Shown one piece after another: positions 1 to 8,924 of a DNA stretch of 64,000 nucleotides. Origin of the DNA: Brevundimonas sp. NIBR10 (lineage in GTDB: Bacteria > Pseudomonadota > Alphaproteobacteria > Caulobacterales > Caulobacteraceae); assembly GCF_027912515.1 (NCBI RefSeq), contig NZ_CP115464.1:3697501-3761500 (forward strand), written 5' to 3'. Numbering within the stretch: position 1 is the stretch's first letter; each line of letters opens with the position of its first letter. Position numbers and translations under genes: made by a program. The notes below the pieces were generated by a model. The model was not told the DNA's origin, did no database searches, and was given only the letters and a program-made list of their open reading frames with translations.

Positions 1-1387
1 GCTGGAAGGCCCATTCAAAGGCACCGGCGCGTTCGACGTTGCCGTACAGGTCGTCGGCGCGGATCGTCAGGCCGTCATAGCTGCGCCATTCGTCGGGATA
101 GCCGACCTTAACCCCGAACCTGGACATCTTGTAGAGCGCCTGGGTCTTGGTATCGTCGCTCATCCATTCCAGGCGCTTGATCCGTTCGGTCATGGCGGCG
201 CGCAGATTGCCGACCAGGGCTTCCATCGCGGTCTTGGACGAGGCGGGGAAGTGGCGGCGGACGTATTCCTTACCCAAGGCCTCGCCCAGCGAACCGTCGA
301 CGGCGGCGACCGCCCGGTTCCAGCGCGGACGCTGGGCCGTCGTGCCGTTCAGCACCGTGCCGCGGAAGGCGAAACGGGCATCGACGAAGGCCTTGGACAG
401 GGTCGGGGCGGCCTGATCGACCAGGTGGAAGGCCTGATAGGCGCGCAGGGTGTCGAGACTGGTGGCGGCGAAGATGCGCGCCAGTTCGGGCACGGCGGTG
501 TTCTCGGTGACGACGGTGTGCGCGGCAGTCGGCAGGCCGGCGGCCCCGGCCCAGGCGGCCCAGTCGAAATCGGGGGCAGCGGCCGCGAGCTCACCCAAAG
601 TCATGGGATTGTAGATCTTGTCGAGCTGACGCGTCTGGACATTGGTCCAGGATTTCTCGGCGACGGCGGTCTCGAAGGCGACGATGTCGGCGGCGGCCTT
701 GGTCGGTTCAGGCCAGCCGATCATGGTCAGCATCTGGGCCACATAGGCCTGATAGGCGGCCTTCTTCTCGGCGAAGGCGGCCTCGAGATAATAGTCGCGG
801 TCGGGCAGACCCAGGCCCGCCTGGCCGATATAGGCGCTGGAGGTGTCGGGATCCTTCAGGTCCTCGAACACGGCCAGGGCGAACAGGCTGGCACCAGGCC
901 GGCCAAAGGTGGTGCCCATGTAGCGGGCGACGTCGGCGCGGCTCGTCAGGCCCCGGATGGCGGCGAGCTGGGGCTGGAGCGGCTGAACGCCCAGGGTCTC
1001 GACCCGGGCTTCGTTCATGTAGCTGGCGTAGAAGTCGCCGACGCGCTGGGCTTCGGGGGACGAAGACGGGTTGGCGGCGCTGTCCTCGATGATCGACTTC
1101 AGTTGCTGCTGGCTCTCGTCATACAGGACGTGGGCGACGCTCCAGGACGGGCGGTCGGCGGGGATGGTGGTCGCGTCCATCCAGCCGCCCGAGGCGTAGC
1201 GGCCGAAGTCCGCGCCCGGCGAAACCGAACGGTCCATGGTCGAGGGATCGAAGCCCCAGGCGCCGATGACAGCATGGGCCGGACGCGCGGTGGGCGACTG
1301 GGTGCCGGGCATTTCAGCCAGGGCGGGGACGGCGGCGACCAGGGCGAGAGCAGCCGTGGCGGCGAGAAGCAGGGAATTGCGGGTCAT
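1..1387 (-). CDS. M13 family metallopeptidase, N-terminal part (cut by window edge)
   Basis: Reading the minus strand from ATG 1387 gives an open frame of about 462 codons that leaves the window before a stop. It opens with a signal peptide (MTRNSLLLAATAALALVAAV, then PALA) and continues with the helical N-terminal domain of neprilysin/PepO-type zinc endopeptidases: FDPSTMDRSVSPGADFGRYA near residue 50, LPDRDYYL near 200 and a TERIKRLEWM stretch near 410. The zinc site HExxH and the rest of the catalytic domain would lie left of position 1. Family members of about 680-700 residues are exported peptidases acting on oligopeptides. It reads away from the repeat and purN to its right. The family call is firm; the substrate is unknown. 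Confidence 0.88.
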   Translation of the reverse strand, partial: MTRNSLLLAATAALALVAAVPALAEMPGTQSPTARPAHAVIGAWGFDPSTMDRSVSPGADFGRYASGGWMDATTIPADRPSWSVAHVLYDESQQQLKSIIEDSAANPSSSPEAQRVGDFYASYMNEARVETLGVQPLQPQLAAIRGLTSRADVARYMGTTFGRPGASLFALAVFEDLKDPDTSSAYIGQAGLGLPDRDYYLEAAFAEKKAAYQAYVAQMLTMIGWPEPTKAAADIVAFETAVAEKSWTNVQTRQLDKIYNPMTLGELAAAAPDFDWAAWAGAAGLPTAAHTVVTENTAVPELARIFAATSLDTLRAYQAFHLVDQAAPTLSKAFVDARFAFRGTVLNGTTAQRPRWNRAVAAVDGSLGEALGKEYVRRHFPASSKTAMEALVGNLRAAMTERIKRLEWMSDDTKTQALYKMSRFGVKVGYPDEWRSYDGLTIRADDLYGNVERAGAFEWAFQ

Positions 1388-1485
1388 GGAGCGCCTGTTG
1401 AAAGATCGGCGCGGAGACTGGTCCTGACAACGGCGTTTGTCGCCGGGAAATCCGCAAGATTACGAAAGTCTAATCCTTCAGCATC

Positions 1486-1640
1486 TTCTCCCGCGCAGCG
1501 GGGGAAGTGTCGCGTCGATCGCGAAGCGATCCAGCGACGATGGGGGTCGTGTGACGCAGAGCGTAGAAGGAGGACTACCCCCATCGAGCCTGGTTTGCTT
1601 CGCAAGCGCCGGCCCACTTCCCCCGCTGCGCGGGAGAAGA
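1486..1640. repeat. Large nested palindromic intergenic repeat
   Basis: A perfect 25-bp inverted pair (1488-1512 and 1614-1638, CTTCTCCCGCGCAGCGGGGG... on the left arm) encloses a second pair, CGATGGGGGT near 1538 and ACCCCCATCG near 1577. Each outer arm also has its own small hairpin (CCCGC-gca-GCGGG), and a GATCGCGAAGCGATC palindrome lies at 1517-1531. The whole 150-bp unit can fold as one long rod. It sits between the 5' end of the M13 gene and the 3' end of purN, starting 11 bp beyond the purN stop. I infer a REP/MITE-like element; it could also end purN transcripts. Confidence 0.7.
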
Positions 1641-1650
1641 AGGCAAGGCG

Positions 1651-2247
1651 TCAACGACCTTTGCAAAACTCTCCCAGCATCGCCGGATAAAGCCCGTGTT
1701 CCGCCACGCGCACCCGCTCGCTCAGCGTCTCTGCGGTGTCGCCCGCCAGGATCGGCACGCGCGCCTGACCCAGGATCGGGCCTTCGTCGACGCCGTCGGT
1801 GACCAGGTGGACGGTGCAGCCAGCTTCATCGTCGCCGGCCGCGATGGCGCGGGCGTGAGTGTCGAGGCCCGGATAGAGGGGCAGCAGGGACGGATGGATG
1901 TTCAGCATCCGACCGGCCCAGGATCGCACCAGAAACGGCGTCAGGATGCGCATGTAACCGGCCAGAGCGATGACCTGGACGTCGGCCAGGATCAGGGCGT
2001 CATGGACGGCGCGTTCGTGGGCCTCGCGGTCCTTGCCGAACGGGCGGTGATCGATGGTGAGGGTGGTGACGCCCTTGGACGCCGCAATCGCCAGACCACC
2101 CGCATCGGGGCGGTTGGAAACGACGAGCACGACCTCATGGGATGCGCCCCCTGCCCTCTCTCCATCGGCCTTGGCCGCATCGATGAGGGCGGCCATGTTG
2201 GAGCCGGCCCCCGAGATCAGGACGGCGACGCGGACGGGCTGTCTCAT
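1651..2247 (-). CDS. purN: Phosphoribosylglycinamide formyltransferase
   Basis: 198 residues, the normal PurN length. It transfers a formyl group from 10-formyl-THF to GAR, the third step of purine synthesis, in the cytoplasm. Visible motifs are the N-terminal nucleotide loop VLISGAGSNMAALIDA, the catalytic Asn and His in MLNIHPSLLPLYPG, and the Asp-containing loop HLVTDGVDEGPILGQA. Its partner purM is not in the window. The M28 peptidase gene to its right runs in the same direction and ends 5 bp before the purN start, so the two may share a transcript. A palindromic repeat follows its stop. Confidence 0.95.
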   Translation of the reverse strand: MRQPVRVAVLISGAGSNMAALIDAAKADGERAGGASHEVVLVVSNRPDAGGLAIAASKGVTTLTIDHRPFGKDREAHERAVHDALILADVQVIALAGYMRILTPFLVRSWAGRMLNIHPSLLPLYPGLDTHARAIAAGDDEAGCTVHLVTDGVDEGPILGQARVPILAGDTAETLSERVRVAEHGLYPAMLGEFCKGR

Positions 2248-2252
2248 GGGGC

Positions 2253-3629
2253 TCAGGTCGCGGGGGCGGGTGCAGGAGCCTCGGACACGAAGGCCCCCGC
2301 CGGTCCCGGGAAGACGATCGGGCTCTCATAGCCGTCGGCCGACACCGCCGAGACCCCGAAGAACCAGTCGTCGATCGGAATGTTCTTGAGCACCAGCGAC
2401 GCGGCCTCCCCGGCCCAGCGGCTGTAAGTCCATTGCGGCGCGGTGGTCGAGCGCCACCAGACCCGGTAGCCGGCCGCACCGGGAACGGCGGCCCAGCTGA
2501 CCGTCGTGTCGGGCGAGACGTTGCCGGCGATGGTCACCCCGGTCGGGACGGACGGCGCCGAGGCGAGCGCCGCCATGCTGACGATGTTCAGCCGGGCCAC
2601 CTGACCCAGGTAGTCGAAGTCCATGAACTCGATCGTGTCGCCATAGACGATGCCGTTCTCGGTCCGCAGATCCTGGTGCTGGTGGTGATAGTGTTCGGCA
2701 CCCTCGGTGATGCGGACGGCGGGGAAACCCGCGCGCAGCATCTCGACCTGGTCGCCGCCGCGTCCGAAGCGATCGGTGCGATAGATCATCTCGACGTCGA
2801 AATTGGTCAGGTAACGGTCGGCGATGCCGTCGACGAACCGGGCCAGGTTGCGAGACGATGAGTCGGCCTCGCCCCCGTTGTAGCGCCGGGTGGCGGCCTG
2901 TTCGGGCGTCTCGACGGTCTTGGTGCCCTCGGAGAAGACGCGGACGCGCGTGGTGTCGCGGACGCCCGACTGGCCTTGCGAATTGCCGACGATGTCGTTG
3001 TTCAGATTGGCCTCGACGACCCAGCCCTGGGTCTTGGCATAGTCGGCCAGGATCTTGCCGCCCAGAAGCCCCTGCTCTTCGCCCGACAGAACAGCATAGA
3101 CCAGAGTGGCCTCGAACTTCGATTTCGACAGGACCCGGGCGGCCTCCAGCACGGCGGCGACACCGGAGGCATCGTCGTTGGCACCCGGCGCATCGGCGGT
3201 GGCGTTCATCACGTCGGTGACGCGGCTGTCGATATGGCCCGAGATGATGATGACGCGGTTGGGGTCGCCGGTGCCCTTCTGGATGGCCAGGACGTCGACA
3301 ACCTCGGTCGGGGTCGGGACGCGGCGGCCGGTGACGGTATCGGCCGGCAGGGCGATCTCGAGGCAGTTGCCGCAGTCGGCGCCGATGGCGCGGAACTGAC
3401 GCTCGGTCCAGCGGCGGGCGGCGCCGATACCGCGCGTCTCCGAGGTCGTTTCGGACATCGTGTGGCGGGTGCCGAAGCCGACCAGGGCGGTGACGTCGGC
3501 GCGCATCCGCTCGGGCTGGACCTGTGCGGCGACGGCATGGAGGGCGGCTTGTTCCGGGGCGGCGGCGGTCTGGGCTTGGGCCGTGACCGGGGCCAGCGAC
3601 AGGGCAAGGATCAGACCGGGAATACGCAA
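2253..3629 (-). CDS. Secreted M28 family metallopeptidase with C-terminal fibronectin-III domain
   Basis: 458 residues from a TTG start at 3629. That start follows GGAGG by 5 nt and opens a clean signal peptide (MRIPGLILALSLAPVTAQAQ). The open frame extends to 3836, but the extra part is Arg-rich and overlaps the patatin gene. The zinc aminopeptidase core runs from about 60 to 350: IIISGHIDSR and APGANDDASGVAAVLE (metal His and Asp), LSGEEQGLLGG (catalytic Glu), and a late His in GAEHYHHQHQ. Residues about 365-450 look like a fibronectin-III sandwich (VPTGVTIAG... TTVSWAAVPGAAGYRVWW). It probably trims peptides in the periplasm or outside the cell. Confidence 0.88.
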   Translation of the reverse strand: MRIPGLILALSLAPVTAQAQTAAAPEQAALHAVAAQVQPERMRADVTALVGFGTRHTMSETTSETRGIGAARRWTERQFRAIGADCGNCLEIALPADTVTGRRVPTPTEVVDVLAIQKGTGDPNRVIIISGHIDSRVTDVMNATADAPGANDDASGVAAVLEAARVLSKSKFEATLVYAVLSGEEQGLLGGKILADYAKTQGWVVEANLNNDIVGNSQGQSGVRDTTRVRVFSEGTKTVETPEQAATRRYNGGEADSSSRNLARFVDGIADRYLTNFDVEMIYRTDRFGRGGDQVEMLRAGFPAVRITEGAEHYHHQHQDLRTENGIVYGDTIEFMDFDYLGQVARLNIVSMAALASAPSVPTGVTIAGNVSPDTTVSWAAVPGAAGYRVWWRSTTAPQWTYSRWAGEAASLVLKNIPIDDWFFGVSAVSADGYESPIVFPGPAGAFVSEAPAPAPAT

Positions 3630-3699
3630 GGCAACCTCCACAAACGAACGCGGCGGACCTTGCCGGGCCGGGCGTGGAAGATCAACGGCGTCGGCGTCT

Positions 3700-5475
3700 C
3701 TAGGTGTCGCCCGTCGCGGGCGTCGCCGCCGCTGCCGCAGCCCTTGGCCGCCGTCGCCGCATCGCACCGATCGGCTCCTCCAGTCCTTCGAGAACCGCCA
3801 CGGCCGCCGCATGGCCCTCGGCGACGACGGGGTCATAGACCTTCCAGTCGCGGATATCAGCCCCCGACGGCCTGGGCAGGATCAGGACGTCGGTGTCCCG
3901 GCGTGACCGTTCCAGCTCCGCGTCGGAGGTGATCGTCGCCGACCGCATCAGGATGGAGACGATGGGCGGGCCAGCCTTCCACTTGCCGGACAGGAGCCAG
4001 CGCCACCAGGACGGCGGGTTCTCCAGCGCACCGGGATCGACGCCCCGGGCCTGGGACATGTCGGATCCGATCACGGGCCCTGCGTTCAGCTGGCGCATCA
4101 CGTCGGTCGGGAAATTCTTGAGCACCGCCCCGTCGACGAGGACCTGGCCGTTGATGACCACCGGCGGCATGACCCCGGGGATCGAGATCGAGGCCCGCAT
4201 GGCCCGGCGCAGAAGGCCTCGCCGATGAACCTCGATCCGGCCCGTCGTCAGGTTCGACGATACGGCAAAGAACGGCAGCGGCAGGTCGGCGATGTCGATG
4301 TCGCCGTAGGCCTCTTCCAGCAGGCGCGCGACCTTGCCCGCCCGGGTCATGGCGACCAGCGGAATCGAGATGTCCGAAAGGGGATCGGACACCACGAAGG
4401 CCTTCCTGATCCGCGCCTCCAGGTCGTCGTCGCTCCAGCCCAGGGCGGGACCGGCGGCGACCACCGCCCCCATCGACGACCCGCCGAAACTGTCGAGCAC
4501 CACCCCGGCCTCATGCAGGGCGCGCACCACTCCGATATGGGCATAGGCCCGCGCCCCGCCGCCCGACAGCACCAGGCCGATCGACGATCCGGTGATGGTC
4601 CGGGCGATCCGGGCCGCGTCCTCGGCATGACCCTCGCGCGCATGGTACCAGCGACCCGGGTTCAGGGCGTCCAGCCAGGCGGCCGTATTGGCCGGCATGG
4701 CCATGCGGGGATCGCGCAACAGGATCAGGTCGGTGAACTGGGCCCCGCGCCAGGCCGGAGACGCCGGCGCAGCGAGCCTGGCCGGTGGGGCCATCAGGGC
4801 GCTGCCGACCACGAACAGCCGGTCGACCTGACGGGCGCACAGGGCGGCCCAGGACGGCTCGTCCTGTTCGGCGACATAGAGGACGAAGTCGTGACTGTCC
4901 TCAACGCGGGAGAACCACTCCGACACCGAACTCAGGGCCGTCTGGTCGATGACCTGACAGGTGTAGCCTTGCGCCTCGATACAGGCGGCGACGCGTTCGA
5001 CGAAGGCGCGGATCGGGCCGGGGCGGGCGGAGACGAAGCCGAACACGCTGGGCTCCGCGCCGGCCGAGGTGCGCTCGCGGGCCCGGCTCAGCATCAGCCG
5101 CGACAGCTCGATCATGACCTCGGGATGGGTGCGGATGGCGTCGAAGAAGACGTCGCGCGGCAGGGCCAGAATCTCGGAATCACGCAGGGCCACGACGTCG
5201 GACGAATGGGCGGTGCCGGCGATCAGCGCCATTTCGCCGACCGGTTCGCCGGGCCGGATGACGCCCAGGAACTGCGGTGGCTGGCCCTCTTCGTTTCGGA
5301 ACACCCCCAGCCGCCCCGACCGCAGCAGATACAGGCTGTCGGCCTCGTCGCCCGCATTGAACAGGGGCTCGCCCCCGGTCAGGGCGAACCAGCTGGCCTT
5401 GGTGTCGCGCGCCGCGAAGACCTGGGCGAGGGCAGCTTCCAGAGTGTCGGCACGGGGCGGAGGACGGCGAGCCAT
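3700..5475 (-). CDS. Cyclic-nucleotide-binding-domain patatin-like phospholipase (NTE/RssA type)
   Basis: 591 residues from ATG 5475. An open extension upstream is rejected because it has no family sequence. Residues about 15-135 form a cNMP-binding domain (SLYLLRSGRLGVFRN, GEPVGEMALIAGTAHSSDVV). Residues about 285-480 form the patatin fold with the Ser-Asp dyad: oxyanion loop GLVLSGGGARAYAHIG, nucleophile elbow GGSSMG and the VDGAVLKNFP aspartate. Neuropathy-target-esterase-like proteins hydrolyse (lyso)phospholipids; here the N-terminal domain may gate activity by ligand or membrane contact. No transmembrane segment is obvious. It is divergent from prfB. Confidence 0.9.
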   Translation of the reverse strand: MARRPPPRADTLEAALAQVFAARDTKASWFALTGGEPLFNAGDEADSLYLLRSGRLGVFRNEEGQPPQFLGVIRPGEPVGEMALIAGTAHSSDVVALRDSEILALPRDVFFDAIRTHPEVMIELSRLMLSRARERTSAGAEPSVFGFVSARPGPIRAFVERVAACIEAQGYTCQVIDQTALSSVSEWFSRVEDSHDFVLYVAEQDEPSWAALCARQVDRLFVVGSALMAPPARLAAPASPAWRGAQFTDLILLRDPRMAMPANTAAWLDALNPGRWYHAREGHAEDAARIARTITGSSIGLVLSGGGARAYAHIGVVRALHEAGVVLDSFGGSSMGAVVAAGPALGWSDDDLEARIRKAFVVSDPLSDISIPLVAMTRAGKVARLLEEAYGDIDIADLPLPFFAVSSNLTTGRIEVHRRGLLRRAMRASISIPGVMPPVVINGQVLVDGAVLKNFPTDVMRQLNAGPVIGSDMSQARGVDPGALENPPSWWRWLLSGKWKAGPPIVSILMRSATITSDAELERSRRDTDVLILPRPSGADIRDWKVYDPVVAEGHAAAVAVLEGLEEPIGAMRRRRPRAAAAAATPATGDT

Positions 5476-5654
5476 GTCTGAGTGATCGGTCCCGGCGGTG
5501 GTTTGGCGACGACCGGCATAGACCGGTTCGCAGGCCTTGTCCTCAAGCGTTGCCGCCGAGGGCGGGTTCCGCTTCCCCTTTGGCCCGCCGCACTCTATGT
5601 CCACCGATCCGACGCGGCGTTCCGCCCGTCCAATCCACCTCGCAGGAGTTTGCG

Positions 5655-6777
5655 ATGAGACCGGATGTCGAGGCCATGAAGGCCGACATCGAGCAGAGCG
5701 TCGCTCTGCTCAGGAGGCGTCTTTGACTGGGATGTCGCTCTAAGAAAGCTCGATGAGCTGAACGCGCGGGTCGAGGACCCGACGCTGTGGGACCGCCCCG
5801 ACGAGGCCCAGGCCGTCAGTCGCGACCGCGCCCGCCTCGAAGCCCAGATCAATACCGTCAAGGCGATGGAGTCCGAGCTCGAGGACGGCGTCATGCTGGC
5901 CGACATGGCCGACGAGGAGGACGACGAGGCGACGCTGGAAGAAGCACGCGCCCAGCTCAAGGCCATCAAGGACCGCGCCGCCCGCGCCGAACTGGAGGCC
6001 TTGCTGTCGGGCGAGGCCGACGGCAATGACGCCTATCTGGAAGTGAACTCCGGCGCCGGCGGCACCGAGAGCTGCGACTGGGCCGGGATGCTGCTGCGGA
6101 TGTATTCCCGCTGGGCCAAGGCCCACGGCTATGAGGTCGAGATGGAGGCGTCGGAAGACGGCGACCAGGCCGGGATCAAGTCGGCGACCATTCTGGTCAC
6201 GGGGCCGAACGCCTATGGCTGGCTGAAGTCCGAATCGGGCGTCCACCGGCTGGTGCGCATCAGCCCCTATGACGCGGCGGCCAAGCGGCACACCTCGTTC
6301 GCCTCGGTCGGGGTCTCGCCGGTCGTGGATGACACGATCGAGATCGACATCAATCCGTCCGACGTCCGCACCGACACCTATCGGGCCTCCGGCTCGGGCG
6401 GTCAGCACATCAACAAGACGGATTCGGCCGTGCGCCTGACGCACATCCCGACCAACACCGTCGTCGCCTGCCAGGCCGGCCGGTCCCAGCACCAGAACCG
6501 CGAACAGGCGTGGAAGATGCTGCGTGGCCGTCTGTACGAGCTCGAGCTTCAGCGACGCGAGGCCGCGGCCCAGGCCATGGCCGACGCCAAGACCGACATC
6601 GGCTGGGGTCACCAGATCCGCTCCTACGTCCTGCAGCCCTATCAGATGGTCAAGGATCTGAGGACCGAGGTCGAGACCTCGGATACGCAAGGGGTTCTGG
6701 ACGGCGACCTGGACGCCTTCATGGGCGCGGCCCTGGCCCAGCGGGTCGGAGAGACGCGCGGCAGCACGGTGGAATAG
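5655..6777 (+). CDS. prfB: Peptide chain release factor 2 (programmed +1 frameshift)
   Basis: Joined frame 5655-5723 plus 5725-6777, 373 residues. ATG 5655 follows an AGGAG ribosome site at 5644-5648. The first 23 codons end in CTT TGA C; a +1 slip on CTT continues at GAC 5725 and gives [19 protein letters not shown], the usual RF2 N-terminus. RF2 releases peptides at UGA and UAA. The GGQ peptidyl-hydrolase motif is at about residues 248-250 ([19 protein letters not shown]). The stop-codon recognition tripeptide appears as SPY ([15 protein letters not shown]) in place of SPF. A GC hairpin lies just after the stop. Confidence 0.97.
5712..5727 (+). promoter_or_regulatory. prfB +1 frameshift signal
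   Basis: The bases AGGAGGCGTCTTTGAC hold an internal Shine-Dalgarno-like AGGAGG, a 3-nt spacer, the slippery CTT and the in-frame TGA followed by C. This is the classical autoregulatory site: scarce RF2 leaves UGA unread and favours the shift. Confidence 0.95.
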
Positions 6778-6784
6778 TCGACGG

Positions 6785-6806
6785 CCCTCCCCGTCACCGG
6801 GGAGGG
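6785..6806 (+). terminator. GC hairpin after prfB
   Basis: CCCTCCCC and GGGGAGGG form an 8-bp stem around a short loop, starting 8 bp after the prfB stop. There is no T-tract, so it may be a weak terminator or a 3'-end stabiliser between the convergent prfB and transpeptidase genes. Confidence 0.5.
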
Positions 6807-6814
6807 ATCGTGAC

Positions 6815-8407
6815 CTACGGCCCGATGTCCTGGGCGACCGCCGCGCCGTCATCGACCGGCACCGGCAGGGTGACCGCGATGCCCAGGGCCTCGGCCAGTT
6901 TCTGGTCGCGCTTGTAGACGTCCTCGCGGAAGGCCACGCGCTGCTGGCCGTCGACGAAGGCGGTCCAGTAGAGCAGCCGCACCGTGATCTCGCGGCCCGT
7001 CTGGATGCGCTGGGTGTTGCGGTTGTCGAGCGCCGTGTTGAACTGATTGAGCAGGGTCGGGTCCGGCGACAGCAGCAGGCGGGCGAAGTCGATCGCCCCC
7101 TGAACCCGCACGCAGCCGTGCGAGCGCTGGCGGGTGGCCAGGTTGAACGCCTCCTTCGACGGGGTGTCGTGCAGGAAGATCGCATAGGAGTCGCGCAGTT
7201 CGAACTTCACATAGCCAAGCGCTGCCTGGGGGCCGGCGCGCTGGATGACCTGGCCGTTCTGGATGTACATGTTCCTGGCAGCCAGATAGGCGGGGCCGTT
7301 CGGCAGGATTTCGCGACGCGCGATCCCGGCGGGCACATACCAGGGCGGATTGGCGACCACCGAGGCGAAGGGCTTCTCGAGGCTCGGCGTCTGGTTCTCG
7401 GCGCTGCCGACCACCACGCGGTTGGAGTGAACCGGCCGGCCCTCCTTCCAGTAGACCATGATGGCGGCGGCGGTGTTGACCTCGATCCGCTCCGGGCTCG
7501 GGGTCCGCTTCAGCCAGCGACGGCGTTCCAGGTTCAGCGCGATCTGGCGCGCGCGATCGTCGGCTGAGGCCGACAGCGAACGCTGGGTGCCCGTGCCGAT
7601 ACGGGCGTCGGCCAGCAGGCCGTGGCGGGACTGGAAGCCGCGAACGGCGGTTTGAAGTTCGGGCCCATAGACCAGGCCCTCGGCCTTCAGACGCGCGCCG
7701 TCGGCGGCGGTCAGGTCGCCCTCGGCCACCATCCGGTCGATCAGGGCGGGGATGCGGTTGTCGCTCTGGCCCGGCTCGATGCCCGGCCCCGGACGGAAGG
7801 CGGGCCAGCCGCCGTTCCGGCTCAGGCGGCGATAGCGCAGATAGCCCGCCGACAGGTTGGTATAGCCGATGTCCTGGGGGGCCAGGCCGTCGTACCATTG
7901 GGCCAACTGGTTCTGGGACAGGGCGTTCGACAGGCCGGTGGGCAGGTCGACGACGTTCTTTTCCATCTCCCACAGATCCTCGACCGTCTCGGGCGAGACG
8001 CGGCCGTTGGACAGGGTGCGGGCATAGGCCATGGCGGCCGAGGTCGTGCGGACGTCCGCGCTGTCGGGATCGGCGGCCAGTCCGACGAAATCGAAATAGT
8101 CGGACGCCGACAGGCCGTTCTTCTCGGCCCCGCGCGAGGCGCGTTGCAGGGCCTGGACCTGTTGCGGTGTCCAGACGGCCTTCCAACCCTGCAGGTCGTA
8201 GAAGACCCGGACGTCGTTCTGCTGGGCGGCGGGCAGGCGCGAGATTTGCGCGGTATAAGCGTCGCGGTTTCCGACCGACACGGTCTGAGGGGCCGGTGTC
8301 GGCGTCGCCGGACGGCGTCGGCCGAACTGGGAGGCGTGCGCGCTGTTGGCCGCACCTGCGACCATCGCGCTGGTCGCGATCCCGAAACCCAATTGCCGTC
8401 GATTCAT
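6815..8407 (-). CDS. L,D-transpeptidase, YcbB/LdtD type
   Basis: 530 residues with a twin-arginine-like signal peptide (MNRRQLGFGIATSAMVAGAA, then NSAHA). Residues about 40-200 form the helical scaffold domain of the YcbB group. A peptidoglycan-binding stretch (YGPELQTAVRGFQSRHGLLA) lies near 250-275, and the YkuD catalytic domain follows from about 310, with the His/Cys signature RQRSHGCVRVQGAIDFARLL. It makes 3-3 cross-links or anchors proteins to peptidoglycan in the periplasm. The length and domain order match the long LdtD-like class rather than the short ErfK class. It is convergent with prfB. Confidence 0.92.
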   Translation of the reverse strand: MNRRQLGFGIATSAMVAGAANSAHASQFGRRRPATPTPAPQTVSVGNRDAYTAQISRLPAAQQNDVRVFYDLQGWKAVWTPQQVQALQRASRGAEKNGLSASDYFDFVGLAADPDSADVRTTSAAMAYARTLSNGRVSPETVEDLWEMEKNVVDLPTGLSNALSQNQLAQWYDGLAPQDIGYTNLSAGYLRYRRLSRNGGWPAFRPGPGIEPGQSDNRIPALIDRMVAEGDLTAADGARLKAEGLVYGPELQTAVRGFQSRHGLLADARIGTGTQRSLSASADDRARQIALNLERRRWLKRTPSPERIEVNTAAAIMVYWKEGRPVHSNRVVVGSAENQTPSLEKPFASVVANPPWYVPAGIARREILPNGPAYLAARNMYIQNGQVIQRAGPQAALGYVKFELRDSYAIFLHDTPSKEAFNLATRQRSHGCVRVQGAIDFARLLLSPDPTLLNQFNTALDNRNTQRIQTGREITVRLLYWTAFVDGQQRVAFREDVYKRDQKLAEALGIAVTLPVPVDDGAAVAQDIGP

Positions 8408-8500
8408 CGTCGCCTGCTCAAACCCGTTCGTCGGCGGTCTCGAACGGACTCATCCCGCCTTGCGCCTGACCGCGCCATGTTAGAGGGATCGCGCGCAAAC

Positions 8501-8527
8501 AAAAAGCGCCGGTCGCGAGACCGGCGC
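8501..8527 (-). terminator. Intrinsic terminator of rpmE
   Basis: GCGCCGGTC (8506-8514) pairs with GACCGGCGC (8519-8527) around a GCGA loop. Read on the minus strand, the stem is followed by TTTTTGTTTG. It lies 42 bp beyond the rpmE stop. Confidence 0.88.
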
Positions 8528-8568
8528 CTTTCGTGATGTCGCGGTGACACTTGCGTGTCGAGACGGCC

Positions 8569-8793
8569 CTACTTCTTGATGAAGCCGCCGAACTTGTTGT
8601 TGAAGCGCGAGACGCGGCCACCGCGGTCCAGCATCTGCTGGTTGCCGCCGGTCCAGGCCGGGTGGGTCGAGGGATCGATGTCCAGGTTCAGCGTGTCGCC
8701 CGCCTTGCCGTAGGTCGAACGCGTTTGATACGTCGAGCCGTCCGTCAGCGTAACGGTGATGAAGTGGTAGTCGGGGTGCGTGTCCGCTTTCAT
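8569..8793 (-). CDS. rpmE: 50S ribosomal protein L31
   Basis: 74 residues with the conserved core [20 protein letters not shown] followed by FNNKFGGF. The N-terminus ([20 protein letters not shown]) has no CxxC or other cysteine, so this is the zinc-free L31 form usual in alphaproteobacteria. It is monocistronic, with its own terminator 3' and a possible promoter plus leader hairpin 5'. Confidence 0.95.
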   Translation of the reverse strand: MKADTHPDYHFITVTLTDGSTYQTRSTYGKAGDTLNLDIDPSTHPAWTGGNQQMLDRGGRVSRFNNKFGGFIKK

Positions 8794-8854
8794 GGTCGTC
8801 GTCCGGTCTCTGCGCGGTGACGATGCCGACCGTCTGTGCGCGAAAATGAGAAAA

Positions 8855-8914
8855 CCCGCCGAAGGCTCCGGCGGGAAGAGGGCGGCGTTTACACCGGGGG
8901 GCGTTCCGGGGCAA
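8855..8914 (-). promoter_or_regulatory. Putative rpmE promoter and leader hairpin
   Basis: On the minus strand, TTGCCC (8909-8914) and TAAACG are 17 nt apart. The -10 context GTGTAAAC (8888-8895) resembles the Caulobacter GCTANAWC box. Just downstream, CCCGCCG/CGGCGGG (8855-8875) forms a hairpin followed by TTTTCTCATTTT, a terminator shape located 62 nt before the rpmE start. It may be an attenuator in the L31 leader. No minus-strand gene upstream would otherwise need a terminator there. Confidence 0.4.
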
Positions 8915-8924
8915 GAGGCGGCCC

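Noticed and set aside
251..1690. 479-codon plus-strand open frame opposite the M13 peptidase
   Set aside because: Gly/Val-rich antisense shadow produced by high GC; the minus-strand frame has a signal peptide and family sequence.
3630..3836. N-terminal extension of the M28 peptidase
   Set aside because: Arg-rich, overlaps the patatin gene, and would bury the signal peptide.
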